Of a stretch of DNA of 64,000 nucleotides, positions 23,956 to 37,054 are shown piece by piece. A model generated the notes under the pieces. It saw only the letters and a program-made list of their open reading frames with translations. It did no database searches and was not told where the DNA came from. A program made the translations under genes and the position numbers. Source of the DNA: Serinus canaria (lineage: Eukaryota > Chordata > Aves > Passeriformes > Fringillidae); the NCBI RefSeq assembly GCF_022539315.1, contig NC_066313.1, positions 13,395,764-13,459,763 of the forward strand, in the 5' to 3' direction. The first letter of the stretch is position 1. Every line of letters begins with the position of its first letter.

Positions 23956-26900
23956 AAAGAGTGAAAGTCCAGTCCTCAGCTTAATTATCTTGAGATCAGG
24001 CTACTGCAAATGATAGAAAGATAAATATTTAAGGCCAATTCTATATGCAAATATATGTAGTGAAAAAACACACAGCTTATTCATACATTTTTGTTGATCA
24101 GCTGCTGCCATTTTTCCCTTAGACACAGAGTTGAGTTCTGTGTCAGCATTTTAAACATTTTAAGCAGAAAATATCAAATGCAGAAATATTAAAAATTCTT
24201 GGTGCCGTTTATGGGGTAACACATCTATTTTAAGCCTCACATTGGTGATTTGGTTTCAGAAATCATTAGCTGTAAACACACAGAAATAAATGGGAACATT
24301 TTCCTAACTAGCTATTACCTGAAACCTTTAAAAGAAGGAACTTCTGACATAGAGCTGATGCTTATGAGTGCATATTTCAAATAGGAAACTTCCACACAAT
24401 AGTATTTTCTAAGAATAAAAGCAATTAATTCTTAGAATTAACATAGTTTTTGTAGATTTACTGTCTATGCTGTGTGAATAATGCATATGTCAGTGCACCC
24501 TTTCCAGTTATTTGTTGACTTTTAGATTAGCTATTTATAATAATTAAACAGAATTTTATTGGAGAAAAAAAAAACAATCCAGAGCAAGTAATAGTTAAGC
24601 ATTATGTCATTGATAAATAGCTTGGTAGTACCTAGAATATTGTATATGTCAAATATCCAATATCTGTGTTGAAAGGAAATCATGATTGCTTTTATTGCCT
24701 CAGGTATCTGCCTTAGGAAATGGACTAAATAAACAATTGCTGGGAAAGAAGGTAGTCTAATTTATACCCTTTGGAAATGGTTCATTTCAATGGCAAGTTT
24801 GCCTAAAGAGCTATGAAAAAAAAGAGTATATATTCAAATACATAAATGGAGTATATACTTATATCAAATGTAACTGTATGGAAAAGCCAATTTGATCAAG
24901 GTTTCTGCATCAAGCAGTACAGAAAATATTAGCACAGTGCTGGCACTTGCTTTCATTGTGACTTCTGGCAATAACTTCAGACACACAGAAAAATTAGTAT
25001 TCTTACTGGTTGTGATCAGTGAGGTAGAAGAATGGGAAAAAGCAAAGCATTTTACTAACAATCTCTGTAATTTACAGCAATCCAAGGCAACAGCATTTAA
25101 ATGTGCAGAAACGTGAATGCAACAAATGTGAAGAATTCGTGCATTGATGACAGAGCTGCTGATTAACACCTGAGGTATGATTGCATAGTGTTTGTTTTTA
25201 GTAAACACTTGCAGGCATTGGTCTTACAAAAAAGTATACAATTTTCCACTTCAGTGGCTGGCTTGACTGGCTTTCTTACAAAGAATAATATGAGTGGGTG
25301 TTGCAGGGCTGAATTAAAAACAGATCATGTGGGCAGATAGCTCATGATCTACCCATGTAGTGCTGAGAATTAGTGTTGTTTCATTATTCTGTTTCTGTCT
25401 CTTTTACGTGTGTTTAAACTGAAATTCAAAACCTGAAGTACCATCAGGATAAGGATTCTGTTTTCAAATAAAAATTGTTTCTTTTAATAATTTAATTAAA
25501 AAACTTTGTATAGTGGCTGATTTGGCACTGTCCTTACTTTAGAACATGGATAAAAGTGGAAACATCTTCTTTTTGCTGGGTACCTCTTATGCAAACTCTT
25601 TCTAAGTGCCAGGAATAAATCTCTAAGATTGACCTGTGTTCTATCTTCTATAGAAACATTGGGAAGATTTAACCTAAAACTACTGTACAGGCAGAAGAAA
25701 TGTTGGAGGATGAGATTAAGAACAGAAATATATTTTAATTAGTATTTAGTAGCCCACTGATAATCATTGCATTCAGTTTTAGGTTAGCAGGGGCTATTCT
25801 GATAAAATGAAAGAAGAAATAATTTACATAAAATAAAAAACATTTGTGCTGTCTTTTACTGTTCAGAAATACAGAAATGAGCAAACAAAAGGAATCATCC
25901 AAAAATTTCAGGGTAGCACATCAAAACTTGGAGACAATATTCTAAACCAATAATGAAAGTCCATCCCTCAGACACTGTCCCCCTTAATTTTTTTTCTCTT
26001 CAGTCTCCTATCTATCCAAAATCTGTGTAGGAGTGAGTGTTTGATGGATAAATCTTCTTCAATTAATTTAGCCCAGTGCTTTTGTGCTGCAAGATCTTGG
26101 AGCAATGAATTAGACAATTAAGGTGTGCATGCCATGAAAAATATTTTCCTATGTTTATTCTATAGCTCCTAGTCAATAAATTCCTTTTCTACTCTAGTAT
26201 TTCATGCATTAGAAGAAAAAGTATATCATAATTTTTCATTTTATTTCAGTTAATACTCTTCATATGATCCATATCTGGAATACTAATGTAAGTCAGGAAG
26301 TTTTGCATACTGTCCTATTTAATATATTTTTTTTAAAACAGGATTGATGATTTTTATTAAAAAACAAAAAGCAAAAACCTGGGTGCACATTTTGCTCATA
26401 ACATGTGATAGCACAATCCTCTCAGGCATGACATGATCCCCAGCGTTAGTGACAGCAACATGATATTCCCTATATATTCTCCCTCTTTACATCTGTCATA
26501 ACTACTCTGAAAAATGAATACTTGATGAGAAGAAGAGGGGGAAAGGCTGACAAATAGACAGCTCACATTGCAGAAGCTTCTTGAAAAACTCTCTGAGGAG
26601 TGCTGTGTCAAACCTCATGTCATGATCTGCATCAGTAGCCAATGTACAAGCAGACCAGAGGGAGAAAGAAGTCATAACCATGGGTGTGATGAAAGATTAT
26701 TGCTTTGCTATCTCTTTGTGTCTTTTGCTGGGATGGTAGATCCATCCAATACAACTCATCTTCCAATTAAAAATCTTACACTTCTGGGGAAGCTCTTTTT
26801 CCATTGCATAGGTTTCTTTTTTTGTGTTCTTTCAGTGCCTAAAGAAATGAGGATGGTCATGAGTACAATAAAGTCAAGGCAATAAATCTCAGTTAGAGTG

Positions 26901-28857
26901 CTCTGCCAAAGATAATTTCCAATTGTTCTGTTTAGCAACACCTTGTAAGGCTACAGGGTAAAAGTTGGGATTTTTTTTAATGAATGTCCTTTTACAAAGG
27001 CTGGATGAAGACAAATTGAAGAACTTGACAGCTAATCATTGTCATGAAAAAGTTTGATTTGTTCTAAAGTTCAGTATGTTTCCAGTCATTTCCTCCCACT
27101 GCAGCTCTCTGGTTATTTACTCCCCAACCCTATTATGAGAGTTTTAGAATTTTACTTCTCTGCATATAGTTTAACTTTTAAAAAATATCTTAAATAATGT
27201 GATATCAATCCTCACAAAGAACTGAAGATATGATTGGACCTCATCTCCATTCTTCTTTTTTTTTGTCACAAGATGTGGAAAAAATATGCAATCAAATAGA
27301 GCTCAATTTGCTAGTTTTCTGTGCAGAAATGCTGTTCTGTGACATGAATTTCAATGCAGAATGAAAGATTTCATCAGGTAGTCCATTTTCTGAAAAACTG
27401 TGGTTCCATCTTGAAACAGCTTTTCTGATAAAAGCTAAGAAAACCAGGATACTTGCATCTTTCAGTTTCTGTGTAGTCTTATCATTTAAACCTGTCCTAT
27501 TTGGCTGCCCCTGCTTTTTGTTCTGACAGGTATAGGCAATAATTAGTAAAAATAAAATATAAGAGAGTATGTGACACAAAACTCTTCAGGAACATTTCTC
27601 TCTCATAGATTTGCACTTTTTAGTTGATTTATTTTCCATGGTTTGCAGAACATCCTGTCACATCTTAATGGTCACTTAAAAGCAATGCTACACAACCTGG
27701 TAAACATAAAAAGGCAACTTTTTTCCAATAGGTCTGTAAAACAGATACCCAAAGACATTTTTCACTGAATGTTACTGAAGGCCAAATGCAATCTAATGGC
27801 AAGTCTGGTTATTAAAATGTTAGGAAGATACAATTGCCCAGCTGTGTCCTCAACCATCAACTACTCTGTGACAGGCAGCCTTGAAATTAATCAAGTCTGT
27901 GCTGATGCTGATAGAAAGATGCTGAAGGGCTATTCCAAGAAACAATCTAGTAATAAAATGCCAGTACAAGGAATATTGCAGTTATTCGTAATGGTATCTG
28001 GCAACAGGTGTTTTATGATTACTTTTTACACCCAGGAAATCAAGGCTATTGAATCCCTGGAGTTATTGTAAATGTTTCTTTTGCTGTGTTTTTTTGTAGT
28101 TTGCATTCAGAGCTCTCACTGAAAACTCATCATATTATTGAAACAGGCATTACTGAAGTGAGCATTTAAATACAGACACACATAAAAGAGAAAGCTATTT
28201 ATAAAACTATGAAAAAGGAGAATAGAAAGAAAGAAAACAATGAATCATCTGTGATAATGAGTTTGGCCACCATGACTTCTGGTCTTGTTAATGTCACCTG
28301 TGCAGACAGAATAAAGATTGAAGACATTGGTAAAGCAAAAGAATCTTAAGATATTTGAGGGAAAGAGGTGAGTCTAGAAAACTGTGTTAGCCAACTAATG
28401 AACTTAATGTACATGGAACTGGGGTAAGATTTACTGGTTCAGAACATCCATTTTTAGAACTCTGCATAGAACAATTCCCTTTGCATTCCCTAATAAACTC
28501 TGCAAAGACAGCACTCAAAAAAATTTGATAGAGTGAACGATTGCAGAGAGCTTTGATGAGAAAGAGATACAAAGTGGAACTAGAGAATATTCTCAGGAAT
28601 CATCCCCAGAAAGCTGTCTCCTTATCTACATACCCTGGTAAACCTGTGAAACCTGAACAGAAGCAGATTATGCAGAAACTGCAGTATGAAAGCAGGTATA
28701 TATTTTGGACCTCTGGCTGAGAAATGCATTTCTCTGGCAGAGACCTTTGTGTCTCGTTTTTGTCTTGGGTATTTTGTGCAACCAACATCCTGTTCTTCCT
28801 TAGAGGTGCAAGTGAGCAGCTGTGGCATTTTGTTTTTAAAGATTTGTTATCACTATT
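23956..28857. other. Unique AT-rich sequence
   Basis: Nothing recognised over about 4.9 kb. Both-strand open frames around 24864-25208 overlap each other and show no domain. Confidence 0.45.
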
Positions 28858-29416
28858 TGTGTTAGTTGTTTTGTGTTAAGAAAATGGTTTGGTCCTTAGT
28901 TCCCCCCATGTTCTCCCCTCATGATGGTTTGTCCCAGGTTGTCTGTTACTTTCCTTTCCCGCCACTTGCCTGCCCATCAAACCCAGTGATCCTTCCCTCC
29001 TCCCTCCCTGCCCTTATCAGTCCTCTCCCCTCCCGGTGGTGCCACCTACTCCCCTTGTCACTCACTGTAACCACCGCCCTTTTGTTCGAGATTTTTCCAT
29101 GTCAGTCACCCTTACTGTGCTGTATGATTTGCCCCTGGGGCTTTTCCCCTTCCATGTATGATCTTTATTGGTTCAGATATGTTGTTCGCTCCTCCCCTCC
29201 CCCATTCTTATTGGTTACTTTGAGTCTCCCCCTTCCACACCCACTCCCTGTATCAGCTCCACCCCGAGCCGGTCTCCCTTGTCACTTGCCTCTGCAACCA
29301 TTAAGGAATAAAGCCTCCTTGACAGCCGCGCAAGTGTCCTCTCTTTTTCCTGTGCCTTGGACTCCTCGTGGTCTCCTCCTCGCCTGTGCCACCCACGCCA
29401 CAGACGGCACCACCAC
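28858..29416 (+). mobile_element. LTR of an endogenous retrovirus, plus orientation
   Basis: This GC-richer block, with many CCC/TCC runs, begins TGTGTTAG at 28858. It carries two inverted CCAAT boxes (ATTGG at about 29167 and 29210) in the expected U3 position and AATAAA at 29307-29312. The right end may be CACCACCA at about 29415. It is followed two bases later by TGGGGTCC, which could be the start of a primer-binding site, so some leader sequence may follow to about 29546. No target duplication was found. The related-looking plus LTR at 31.8-32.2 kb has a different sequence, so the two are not a proviral pair. Confidence 0.65.
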
Positions 29417-29546
29417 CTGGGGTCCTCTAAGGGAACCTGGGCGTGGCAAATCTTGTGGCTTCCTCCAGCCAAGCTTGGGGAGCTGCTAGCTGGGACTGAT
29501 TTGCTCCTGTGGCTGCAGGGAAGAGCTGCAAGCAGCTGCAACTGTG

Positions 29547-29613
29547 ATTTAGAATCGTATTAGAATTTCTATGAATTAGAATTTTAGAATTTCTATGATT
29601 TAGAATCGTATTT
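29547..29613 (+). repeat. Short tandem duplication, 51-bp period
   Basis: GATTTAGAATCGTATT at 29547-29562 recurs exactly at 29598-29613, and AGAATTTCTATGA is also duplicated between them. The motif resembles reverse-complement CR1 tail repeats but no CR1 body adjoins it. Confidence 0.8.
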
Positions 29614-31497
29614 GAAGAGTGATTAATCTAGTGTTTTTCTAAGGGTATCTGGTTTTGCACATAATGAGACAATTCCTCAGGCATTTGTGAAAATGCCAGT
29701 TGAATTGGGAAGAAGTTTAACCACTTCCCCAGGAGTCCAGATGCTCCACCTCTCTCCTATGGAAAATATGTGGGTGTAGTTGCAGTTGCCAATATTGTCC
29801 AGTTCTCCATATGTCACCACAGTGTTAATGGGGCCATTTCAATGTGCTGGGAAACCACACACCTGAAGCTAAATTTATATTCATATCAGCTGTTTGCTTG
29901 CTTTGGAGCTACTGTTGAAATTGGACTTAGGACTCAGTAATTTACAGCCTTTTTTTCTTATAAATTTGTTCAATACTTTGTTCCAGACTGAACCAGCTGT
30001 GGCATTATTTGCTTACTCTTAAGATAAAATCAAAATCAAATAAAAACCCAAAAAATACCCAGCTGTCAGTTAAGTTTTCCTTGAATTTTTTTCTCTGTGA
30101 TTTCATGCCATGAAAATTCACATCTTGAGAACCACTTACAGTTCTGTTCTCAGGGGTTTGTGTAGGTGGAGAGAAGATACAGGAAAGTATAAGAGCGACG
30201 ATTGTGATCCAAAGGGTGGAGCAATTTTAAACTGTGAGATTGAAAGATCTTTGCTCCAAGAGGAGAAGGCAAAGTGGCATGGTCTCAGATTTATAGAATC
30301 ATGAAGCTAGCAGATGAGGTGAATGCCAAACAAGTATTCCCCAAATTGCAGAACACTTTGGAGCTGGTCAGAGTTTAATTTGAAGCTCTCTTTTCGTAAT
30401 TTTTGACAGGTTGGCTGGATTGTGCTTGGCCTGACCTAGATGCAGGAGGCAGTTCCTGTGGGATAAACAGCCCCCAAAATATGGGGGCCTCTAGGATCAG
30501 ACTGCACCCCTTCCCTAAGAGCAGGGCCAAGGGAGAAGTCTGGGTGAGAAATAGTCCAAGATTGAGAAGAAGGAAATCCCAGCACAAATACCACTGCTCC
30601 ATATCACAAACACCTAGGGGGGAAAAATGGATTGTCACAAATTCCACTTTACACCCCAGTTTTTGGCGAAGGGTGATACTAAATGGTATGGGATACAGAG
30701 AGACATCAGAAGGGTGAGAAAAATCCTAGGGGAAAGAGTTGGATATAAGGGAGGTCTTTTGAAAAACAGAAATAATTGTAACTAATATTACTAAAGCTTT
30801 CCCAATTTTGATAACTTGATGTTAATTGAACTGTTTATGGATTATTGGCTCAGTGTATTCTTTTTTGCCCATTTCAAAGTTCTGGGAGTGACACTTCTTT
30901 TCTCCCAGAGTCCTTCTGTGCAGAGGGATTGTCTGATGGTGGCAATTGCTGTCTCTCTCTGTGGTGTATCACAGAGCACTGAATCACATGCACTGAAGTT
31001 GCTGCTACAACCCATGTCTTTGGGTACTGCTGAAGGATGTTCAGTCCAGGTGTTCATAACTGTGGAGGTGGACAGTAAAAATAGTGGTGATTCCTGATGG
31101 AGGAAAGTTTCAACAGCTGTGTTTGATTCTTCCTGGTGCAGGAAAGGTGATACAAGAGAAGACCTACAGAAACTGCTGCTCCTGCTGTTGTTGTGCTCAG
31201 TGGGGTCTTCCCAAAGACCCAGAGAAATCAAGGAATCAGTCCTTCTCTACCTGCATTTCCTATGGGGTCTGAAGCATGCGTGGGCAGGAAACACAGCCTA
31301 ACAATCTTCTTCTAAGTATCTCCTTAGTGTCTAAGTATGGTGATATTTTGTGACTGCTGGAGACAGAGAACTGTGCTAGAATGACCAGTGTTTAGTGTAG
31401 TAGTAGTGAAATTCTAATGATTTTGCTCCTATTTGTCATTCCTATACATTTAATCAGTCTAGTATATTAAAATATGTTATGTTCATAATAAGCTAAA
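29614..31497. other. Unassigned sequence between two LTRs
   Basis: The composition is mixed. The stretch at 30110-31300 is less AT-rich than typical here and holds several overlapping open frames on both strands (30403-30717 plus, 30842-31231 minus and others). I cannot match any of them to a family. It might be decayed retroviral interior related to the LTR at 31.8-32.2 kb, or host sequence. Confidence 0.35.
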
Positions 31498-31738
31498 ATG
31501 GGCACTGATGCTACCTGGTATGATGATCTCAAAATACAGATTATTGTTTAACTGGGCTGGGAAAACGTTGTGGGAACCCAGCACATCACTCCTGATGTCC
31601 AGAGCTACCGAGAGAACCCTTGGGGGGCTCGGGGGTCTTGGAATGTTGCCAAAAGCACTTGGTGGCTTGATTTTGATCCATCTAGGGATGTGCCACCGAT
31701 GTGTGAGGAGATGGAACCTGTGGGAATTACCCAGGTGT
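31498..31738 (+). pseudogene. Possible retroviral coding remnant upstream of the LTR
   Basis: One plus frame is open for about 60 codons from just after a TAA at about 31549 to a TGA at 31736-31738. It also continues upstream of that single stop. The frame is rich in Trp, Pro and acidic residues. A second frame is open too, so coding evidence is weak. Its position just before a purine-rich tract and a plus-strand LTR is where the last open frame of an ERV would end. I cannot assign it to Gag, Pol or Env. Confidence 0.3.
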
Positions 31739-31740
31739 GA

Positions 31741-32203
31741 ATGGTGAAGGAAAAAACGTAGTTATAGGGTAAATTACAGATTTTGGGGTTTTTGTACAGG
31801 GGGGGTTATGGAGACAAGATGGAGGAAACAAGGCAGGTCACAAGACTCTTCCTCCTTCTTGTTGTCATCCATCTTCTGCTGTGGTGTTGGCACTTGGGGA
31901 TTGGTCTGGGGTGAGGGTGTATCCGGTGACAAGGGTGATAGGTATTGGGGATAAAGAGTAAATATGATATACGTAGTTTTTGTTATAAAAGATGTGCCCG
32001 CCTTGGGGGTGGCCAGAGTGCCTTTGGCTGCCGTGCTGGTCAGATCCCAGTCGGGCAGAGAAGGGACTTTGTAGATAAGATATAATAAACAATTCTGAAG
32101 ACCGAAAAACCCTGGAGTCCAGACTCATCTTTTGAGACACAGCCTGCCAGAACCATCCTAAGTGTGTGTGGGAGCAGAGACAAACAGCCGAACACCACAA
32201 AAC
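31741..32203 (+). mobile_element. LTR of an endogenous retrovirus, plus orientation
   Basis: It has a TATA box TATAAAA at 31984-31990 and AATAAA at 32084-32089, spaced as in a retroviral U3/R, followed by about 110 bp of U5-like sequence to ACACCACA near 32200. A purine-rich run with seven or more Gs (about 31798-31830) lies upstream and could be U3 or a polypurine tract, so the 5' boundary is uncertain. No target duplication was found. A-rich sequence follows at 32238-32270. Confidence 0.6.
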
Positions 32204-32788
32204 GTCTTGACCAAAAAAAGTGTATCAGGCCGATTATTTAAGGAAAAAAAAAAAAAAGAAAAAAGTCTTGAAAGTCCAAAGTATATGCTTTATTCGATAC
32301 AGTTGCTTTCAAACACAAATGCAAATATTTCTCTGAAAAGAGATTACTGAAAGTACTTTCTTGAAGGTTGGCAATTAAATATACTTACTAGGAAATTAAA
32401 TATATGACATTATAAAAGTATACTTAAGCTGTCATGTCAGTGGAGTTTATGTACTGAAAGGAGACCTCTGGCTTCCCAGCTGTTTCCATGACAATTAATT
32501 CAGAATAGTTGACATCCTTGATTTTGCCTAGTAAAGGCTCTTATGTTTGTAAGATGAGCCCTTGGATATTCTTCATGTGATCTACTCATGTTTTATTTGT
32601 TTAATAACTATTGACTGTGCCCTTTGTTTTACTTAAGCAAATTACTGGAAAAATAACTGTTGGATAGACATCGGGGTTCTTATATCTGTTTCTTAATAAC
32701 AGAGCTGCTATCTGCATTTGAGGAATTTTAAATGTCAATCCCATACATAAACACAGGGACACAACCACAGAAAGATATGCAGAGTGTT
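32204..32788. other. Unique AT-rich sequence with A-rich run
   Basis: An A14-type run near 32243-32257 lies just after the LTR. Otherwise nothing recognised. Confidence 0.4.
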
Positions 32789-32920
32789 TAAGGTCAGGTT
32801 GGATGGAGCTCTGAGCAGCCTGGTCCAGTGGAAGGTGTCCTTGTCTAAGGCAGTGGGCTGGAAATAGATGATGTTTGAGGTCCCTTCCAACCCTTTCTGT
32901 GGTTCTGTGATTCCATGATG
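32789..32920 (+). mobile_element. CR1 3' terminal fragment
   Basis: Plus-strand CR1 landmarks: AGGTCAGGTTGGATGGAGC, GAGCAGCCTGGTCCAGTGG, GAGGTCCCTTCCAACCC, and a tail of TTCTGTGATTCCATGAT. Only the last ~130 bp remain. Confidence 0.92.
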
Positions 32921-33660
32921 TCCACATGTATTCCAATACATACAGAGAGACAGGAACCAAGAACATACTGCTTTCTTCAGGAAAATGCAGTTGATTCTCT
33001 TTTTTAAACAAGATTAAATTGTGGGGATGCCTCTCAATCATATACCATGGAAAGGAAACTATGGTCTACTTTTCATTAGCACATGCATATTTCAGGAACT
33101 GAGCTTTAAGAGGTAAAGCAGAGTCTTTGAATTGCAGAGAGTTCATACTGTATAACAAAATTAATCTTGAGATTCTCATGCAGACACCAAGCAATGTTTC
33201 TATTGGACATGGTGTAACAACATTTATAGCCACATATTTCACCAGTGCTGAATTTTTTGTTTGTTTGTTTTTTTTCTATTACAGGACTCATAGGTTTTAG
33301 GTCTGTGAAAAGCTAAGTTTCCTAGAAATTGATGTCTGTGGTTTGGGGGAGAAGATGGTGAATATTTATCAATAACAAAGGAGGGAGAAATCAAATATAC
33401 ATCAAATTAACAGTTAGAATTAAGCAATTCTAGTCTAATGACTATTAGACTACTGAGTTTATTGATAGACAGTAAAGGTACTTCTTAATGTTGCCTGTCT
33501 CAGACAGTGAGTGCTCTCCACCAAATGTACAGAAAATAACACAGTTTAGATCCCATATTTATCTTCCTTAGCAAGTTATCTCTCTGAAAATAACATTAAA
33601 AAATCTAGCATTATGAGTTTCACAGAAGGTTATATCTCTATGTAATTGTTTTAATTTTAG
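32921..33660. other. Unique AT-rich sequence
   Basis: Contains a perfect 9-bp inverted repeat (33431-33439 with 33444-33452) with a 4-nt loop. Nothing else recognised. Confidence 0.45.
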
Positions 33661-34313
33661 AATAGTGTCCCGGTTTAGGGCAAATTTGGGAGAGATTCCC
33701 CAAAAAGGGCTTCTCCAAAAGCAAACCCACACGGCCCCTTCCCCCAACTGGTTCGGGAAGAATTCCTTGGAGAGAGGTGGAAAGAACCTGTTTATTTGAC
33801 AATCACAGCACCCCCCAGCACACACAATGAACAATACCGGATGACACCACTCTTCCACTGCTCTGAGAAAGATGACAAATTCAGAAAAGTCTCTCCTGGG
33901 GGTTTGCTGTTATCAGTCCCTCCGGCGCTGAGGCAGCTGCTGCAGTCACAAGGTGTAACCTCTCTCTCCGTGTTCTGAATCCCAGTCCGGAGCAGTCATC
34001 AGGTCCAACGGGGTGGGGGGAACAGTCCAGAAAGGAATTTGGACTGTTTAGCTAAAGTAACTAATGAGAAGGGGGGAAAAAAGCAAGAGCAAGCAAAGCA
34101 GAAGCGAAGCAGAAGCAAGAGCGAGAGCAAAAAGCAGGGCAAAAAGCAGAAAAGCCGCAACATGCACTGGTGCTATCTGGATGTCCTGCCGAGTGGCTGA
34201 TAAGAGGCCCAAAACAAAACTCTCACTCTGCCAGTCTTAAAGGCACAAAACATAATATCCAGCATAAATTACACACACACGAATGGGGATAACAGTCACC
34301 CTAGGACAAATAG
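33661..34313 (-). mobile_element. Solo LTR, family A copy 1, with 5-bp target duplication AATAG
   Basis: The LTR is 33666-34308 (643 bp), from TGTCCC on the plus strand to AGGACA. It is flanked on both sides by AATAG (33661-33665 and 34309-34313). A 5-bp duplication suits an ERVL-like (class III) avian element. TTTATT at 33791-33796, AATAAA on minus, puts the LTR on the minus strand with about 125 bp of U5. A second copy of the same family sits at 45719-46371. The termini, the CAGTCCCTCCGGCGCTG block and the GTCTTAAAGG region match, while the middle has diverged. Short open frames inside are not genes. Confidence 0.92.
34081..34157. repeat. Purine-rich imperfect repeat inside LTR copy 1
   Basis: Variants of AGCAAGAGC and AGCAGAAGC recur through this interval. 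The corresponding part of LTR copy 2 lacks the array, so it expanded, or was lost, in one copy. Confidence 0.7.
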
Positions 34314-34486
34314 TTTATTCTTAGCACAGGTCTGCATTCCCAGCCACGTGGCACAAAGCCATTCTCCTGCTGCCACCTCTCCAAAAATGCTGTGTGGAGA
34401 TACATGAGACAAAATCAGGGAGATCTCTTGCCCAGGTGCTCTCCTGTTTTCTCATTCTACAACATACTGTCAAAATATTAATAGAC
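34314..34486. other. Short unassigned stretch
   Basis: Nothing recognised between the LTR and the A run. Confidence 0.4.
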
Positions 34487-34512
34487 AAAAAAAAAAAAAA
34501 AAAAAAAAAAAA
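34487..34512 (+). repeat. Poly(A) run, 26 A
   Basis: An uninterrupted A26 tract. It might be the tail of a small retrocopy, but I cannot identify a source upstream. Confidence 0.95.
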
Positions 34513-37054
34513 GTGAGATCCTGAACCCAGAAACAGAAGAAACAGAGATGAAAATCTCCTTACCAAATCTACAGAGTCCTGGACCACCTGATCTCTTTTA
34601 TTAATCTGCATGTATCCATCACTATGTGATCCTTTTTATCTCCTTACCTAGCACAGACTTCTCTCTCTGTTGCTGCTACCACAGTCTCCTTATGCTTTCA
34701 TTGCTTTCCTATGCAATTCTTATAGTAGGAGACATTTTGACACATTTAACCTTTAAAAATAAATCATGTTTTCTATTCTGAACTTAAAACTGTACATTTT
34801 GGGGAACATTAGACTACTGACCCAGAATTTCTTCTTAAAAAATCAAAACATTACCAAAATGTTGAAGATTCTGCAGCAGTTAAAGCATGAAAATCCTTCT
34901 GCTCCTATCCAGGTTTTTTCTTCAGATTTTGTCATTTGCAAAAACAACAATTTTAAAAAAAGTGAATGAATATGTGGAGAAGAAAAATTTTTGAGTTGTT
35001 TCAGGCACTGCTGTTAACTTTTAGGTAGAATTTACAAACAATACATGGTTTCCTAAACTAGTTGCATTGAAATTCTCTGTTCATAACAATCTTTATTTCC
35101 ATTTTCTACATCAAACAGCAACTTTGGTATTGGACAAAGTAATCTTTTTAAGGGGTGGAAATGACCCAGCTTTTCACCCTAGAACTACTTTGGCAATTGT
35201 TCTAAAAACAGTTTAAATTGCTAATAATATCTTCATCCTTTCAAAGTGACTTTATAAAATCACAAAATTAAATCTCTTTCAGAATTCTATTGAAGATAAA
35301 ATTTTCCCTAAGATCATAAAAAGTATGAAGTCAGGTATAGAGCCTTTTTAAAATTTCATTAGGTACTTTGAGACACCTGGAAAATAATGAAAGTTTTGTT
35401 AACAAAAGCCTGAGCCAGCCAGGACTGGGCGAACAGGGTCTCTCTACCCCCTCATTTTTGAGTTAAAGGAAATCACTTAGCCCTTCAAAGGATCTCTGGA
35501 TCTCAGCCATTGTGCACAAAAAAAAATCACTGGTACAGATCTGTTCATGCACAACTCAGTGAGAAGCATCAGGAATATTTTTTTTAAAAGGTAAATTTTT
35601 TTTAAAATTAACTATTTTTTCATAGCCTAATTCCATTGATGTGGGATGGAGAGAGTGCACACCATAAGTAGGACACATCTGTTTGAACTAAGTTGTTTTC
35701 GTGCTATGGGAAAACCTACCCCTTTTTTTTCAGTCTCATCCACATGAATGGGTAAACCTCTAAATTTTGCATGTGTATGCTCATTTTCTGTGTTTTCACT
35801 TGCTCTCCCTTGAGGTAGTACTGAAATGCTCAACATAGGTAACACATTTTTTAGTTTCACACAGATTTTTGTTATGTTTGTTTTCTTCAGTCTATTTCAT
35901 TCATTGTGATTAGCATCTCCTATTGTTAAAAGAATATATTATAAATACCTGGGTGAATCCATTGTAGCACATTCCCAAGAACAAAGCATTTAATTCTGAA
36001 AGTTAGAATGCTGTCAGTGGTTTTCTTTATACATTCTGTCTTCAAAGGGTCTGGGTCAGGGGTGCTGGGGCTGTCTGAGGCACTGGCTTTGCTTGCCAAG
36101 AATCTAAAGGACTTGTAAGCTACATTGTGCAGTCATTTTATATTCAAAGCAATGCTCAAATTAGAAAAATATTAAAAATATAAAATTAACAATATAACCA
36201 ATAAACATTTCTTTCTCAAATATTACTTACTGTAAAAATCTATTCCACTATCACAGTAGTTTATGTGAAATTGCACCATGTCAGTCTGACCTTGTACCTA
36301 AAGAAAAGCTAATTCTGAGTGGCCAAAGGAAAGAGGGATGCACAAGGAGCTTAAGAGTCATTGTGGTTTATATTCAGAAATACAAGAACTAAGACTTTAC
36401 AGTCAGTGTTAATGATATCCAAAGACTGTAATAATAACTAAACAACCAAATAATAGTTAACTTAACAATAACCAGTTAACCAAATAATAGGTAACTTCTT
36501 CCTAAGGAATAAATTCTGAACAAAATCCATGCCTATTTTCTAAGAAACAAATATTATCCACAATAGTATAAATAATCTCTTAGAATGTGTTTACTGCCTA
36601 ATTTCAGCCCTCTGTCAGAACCATTTAATTCCCTGAAAAAGCAGCCCAAAAAGAATAGCACTTTACATTTGAGTCATTCCACATTTAAGTTGTGGAATGA
36701 CTAACATTTTCCATATCAATTCCTTTGTAAACCTGTAAAAGTACATCAAAAGGGAAATTTGAGTTGCTTTACATAGCTCTTAAAAGATTTTAAAAATGTA
36801 TACCAAGCTATTGGAGAAATATTTCACATGGTACTTGAAATAGTTAATAAGTATACATAATTTATACTGTTATTGATAGTGACTGTAATCAAAATGTCTG
36901 TCTGACTGACAGAAATTTTATTTTAAGATAAAAAATACTTAAATTTCTCATTTTTTCATCCTTCTTTTATTTTCTTCAAGAGCAGTGGCCAAAAAAGAAT
37001 TAAAAAAACGTGAAAATGAATTCTGTTTTTCCTTTGGTTCACATAAATGAAAGA
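34513..37054. other. Unique AT-rich sequence
   Basis: Nothing recognised except a 34-bp-spaced duplication of AACCAAATAATAG near 36444 and 36478, and a perfect 12-bp hairpin at 36672-36702. Confidence 0.45.
36672..36702. repeat. Perfect 12-bp inverted repeat, 7-nt loop
   Basis: AGTCATTCCACA at 36672-36683 is perfectly complementary to 36691-36702. No repeat family accounts for it. Confidence 0.9.

Noticed and set aside
28306..28366. Exon between CTGTGCAG and GAG|GTGAGT
   Set aside because: All three frames contain stops, so it cannot be an internal coding exon; a noncoding exon is not excluded.
28858..32203. A single provirus with paired LTRs at 28.9 and 31.8 kb
   Set aside because: The two LTRs share orientation but not sequence, so they cannot be the two ends of one insertion.
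32601..33041. 146-residue minus-strand open frame
   Set aside because: Runs antisense across a CR1 3' end into flanking sequence.
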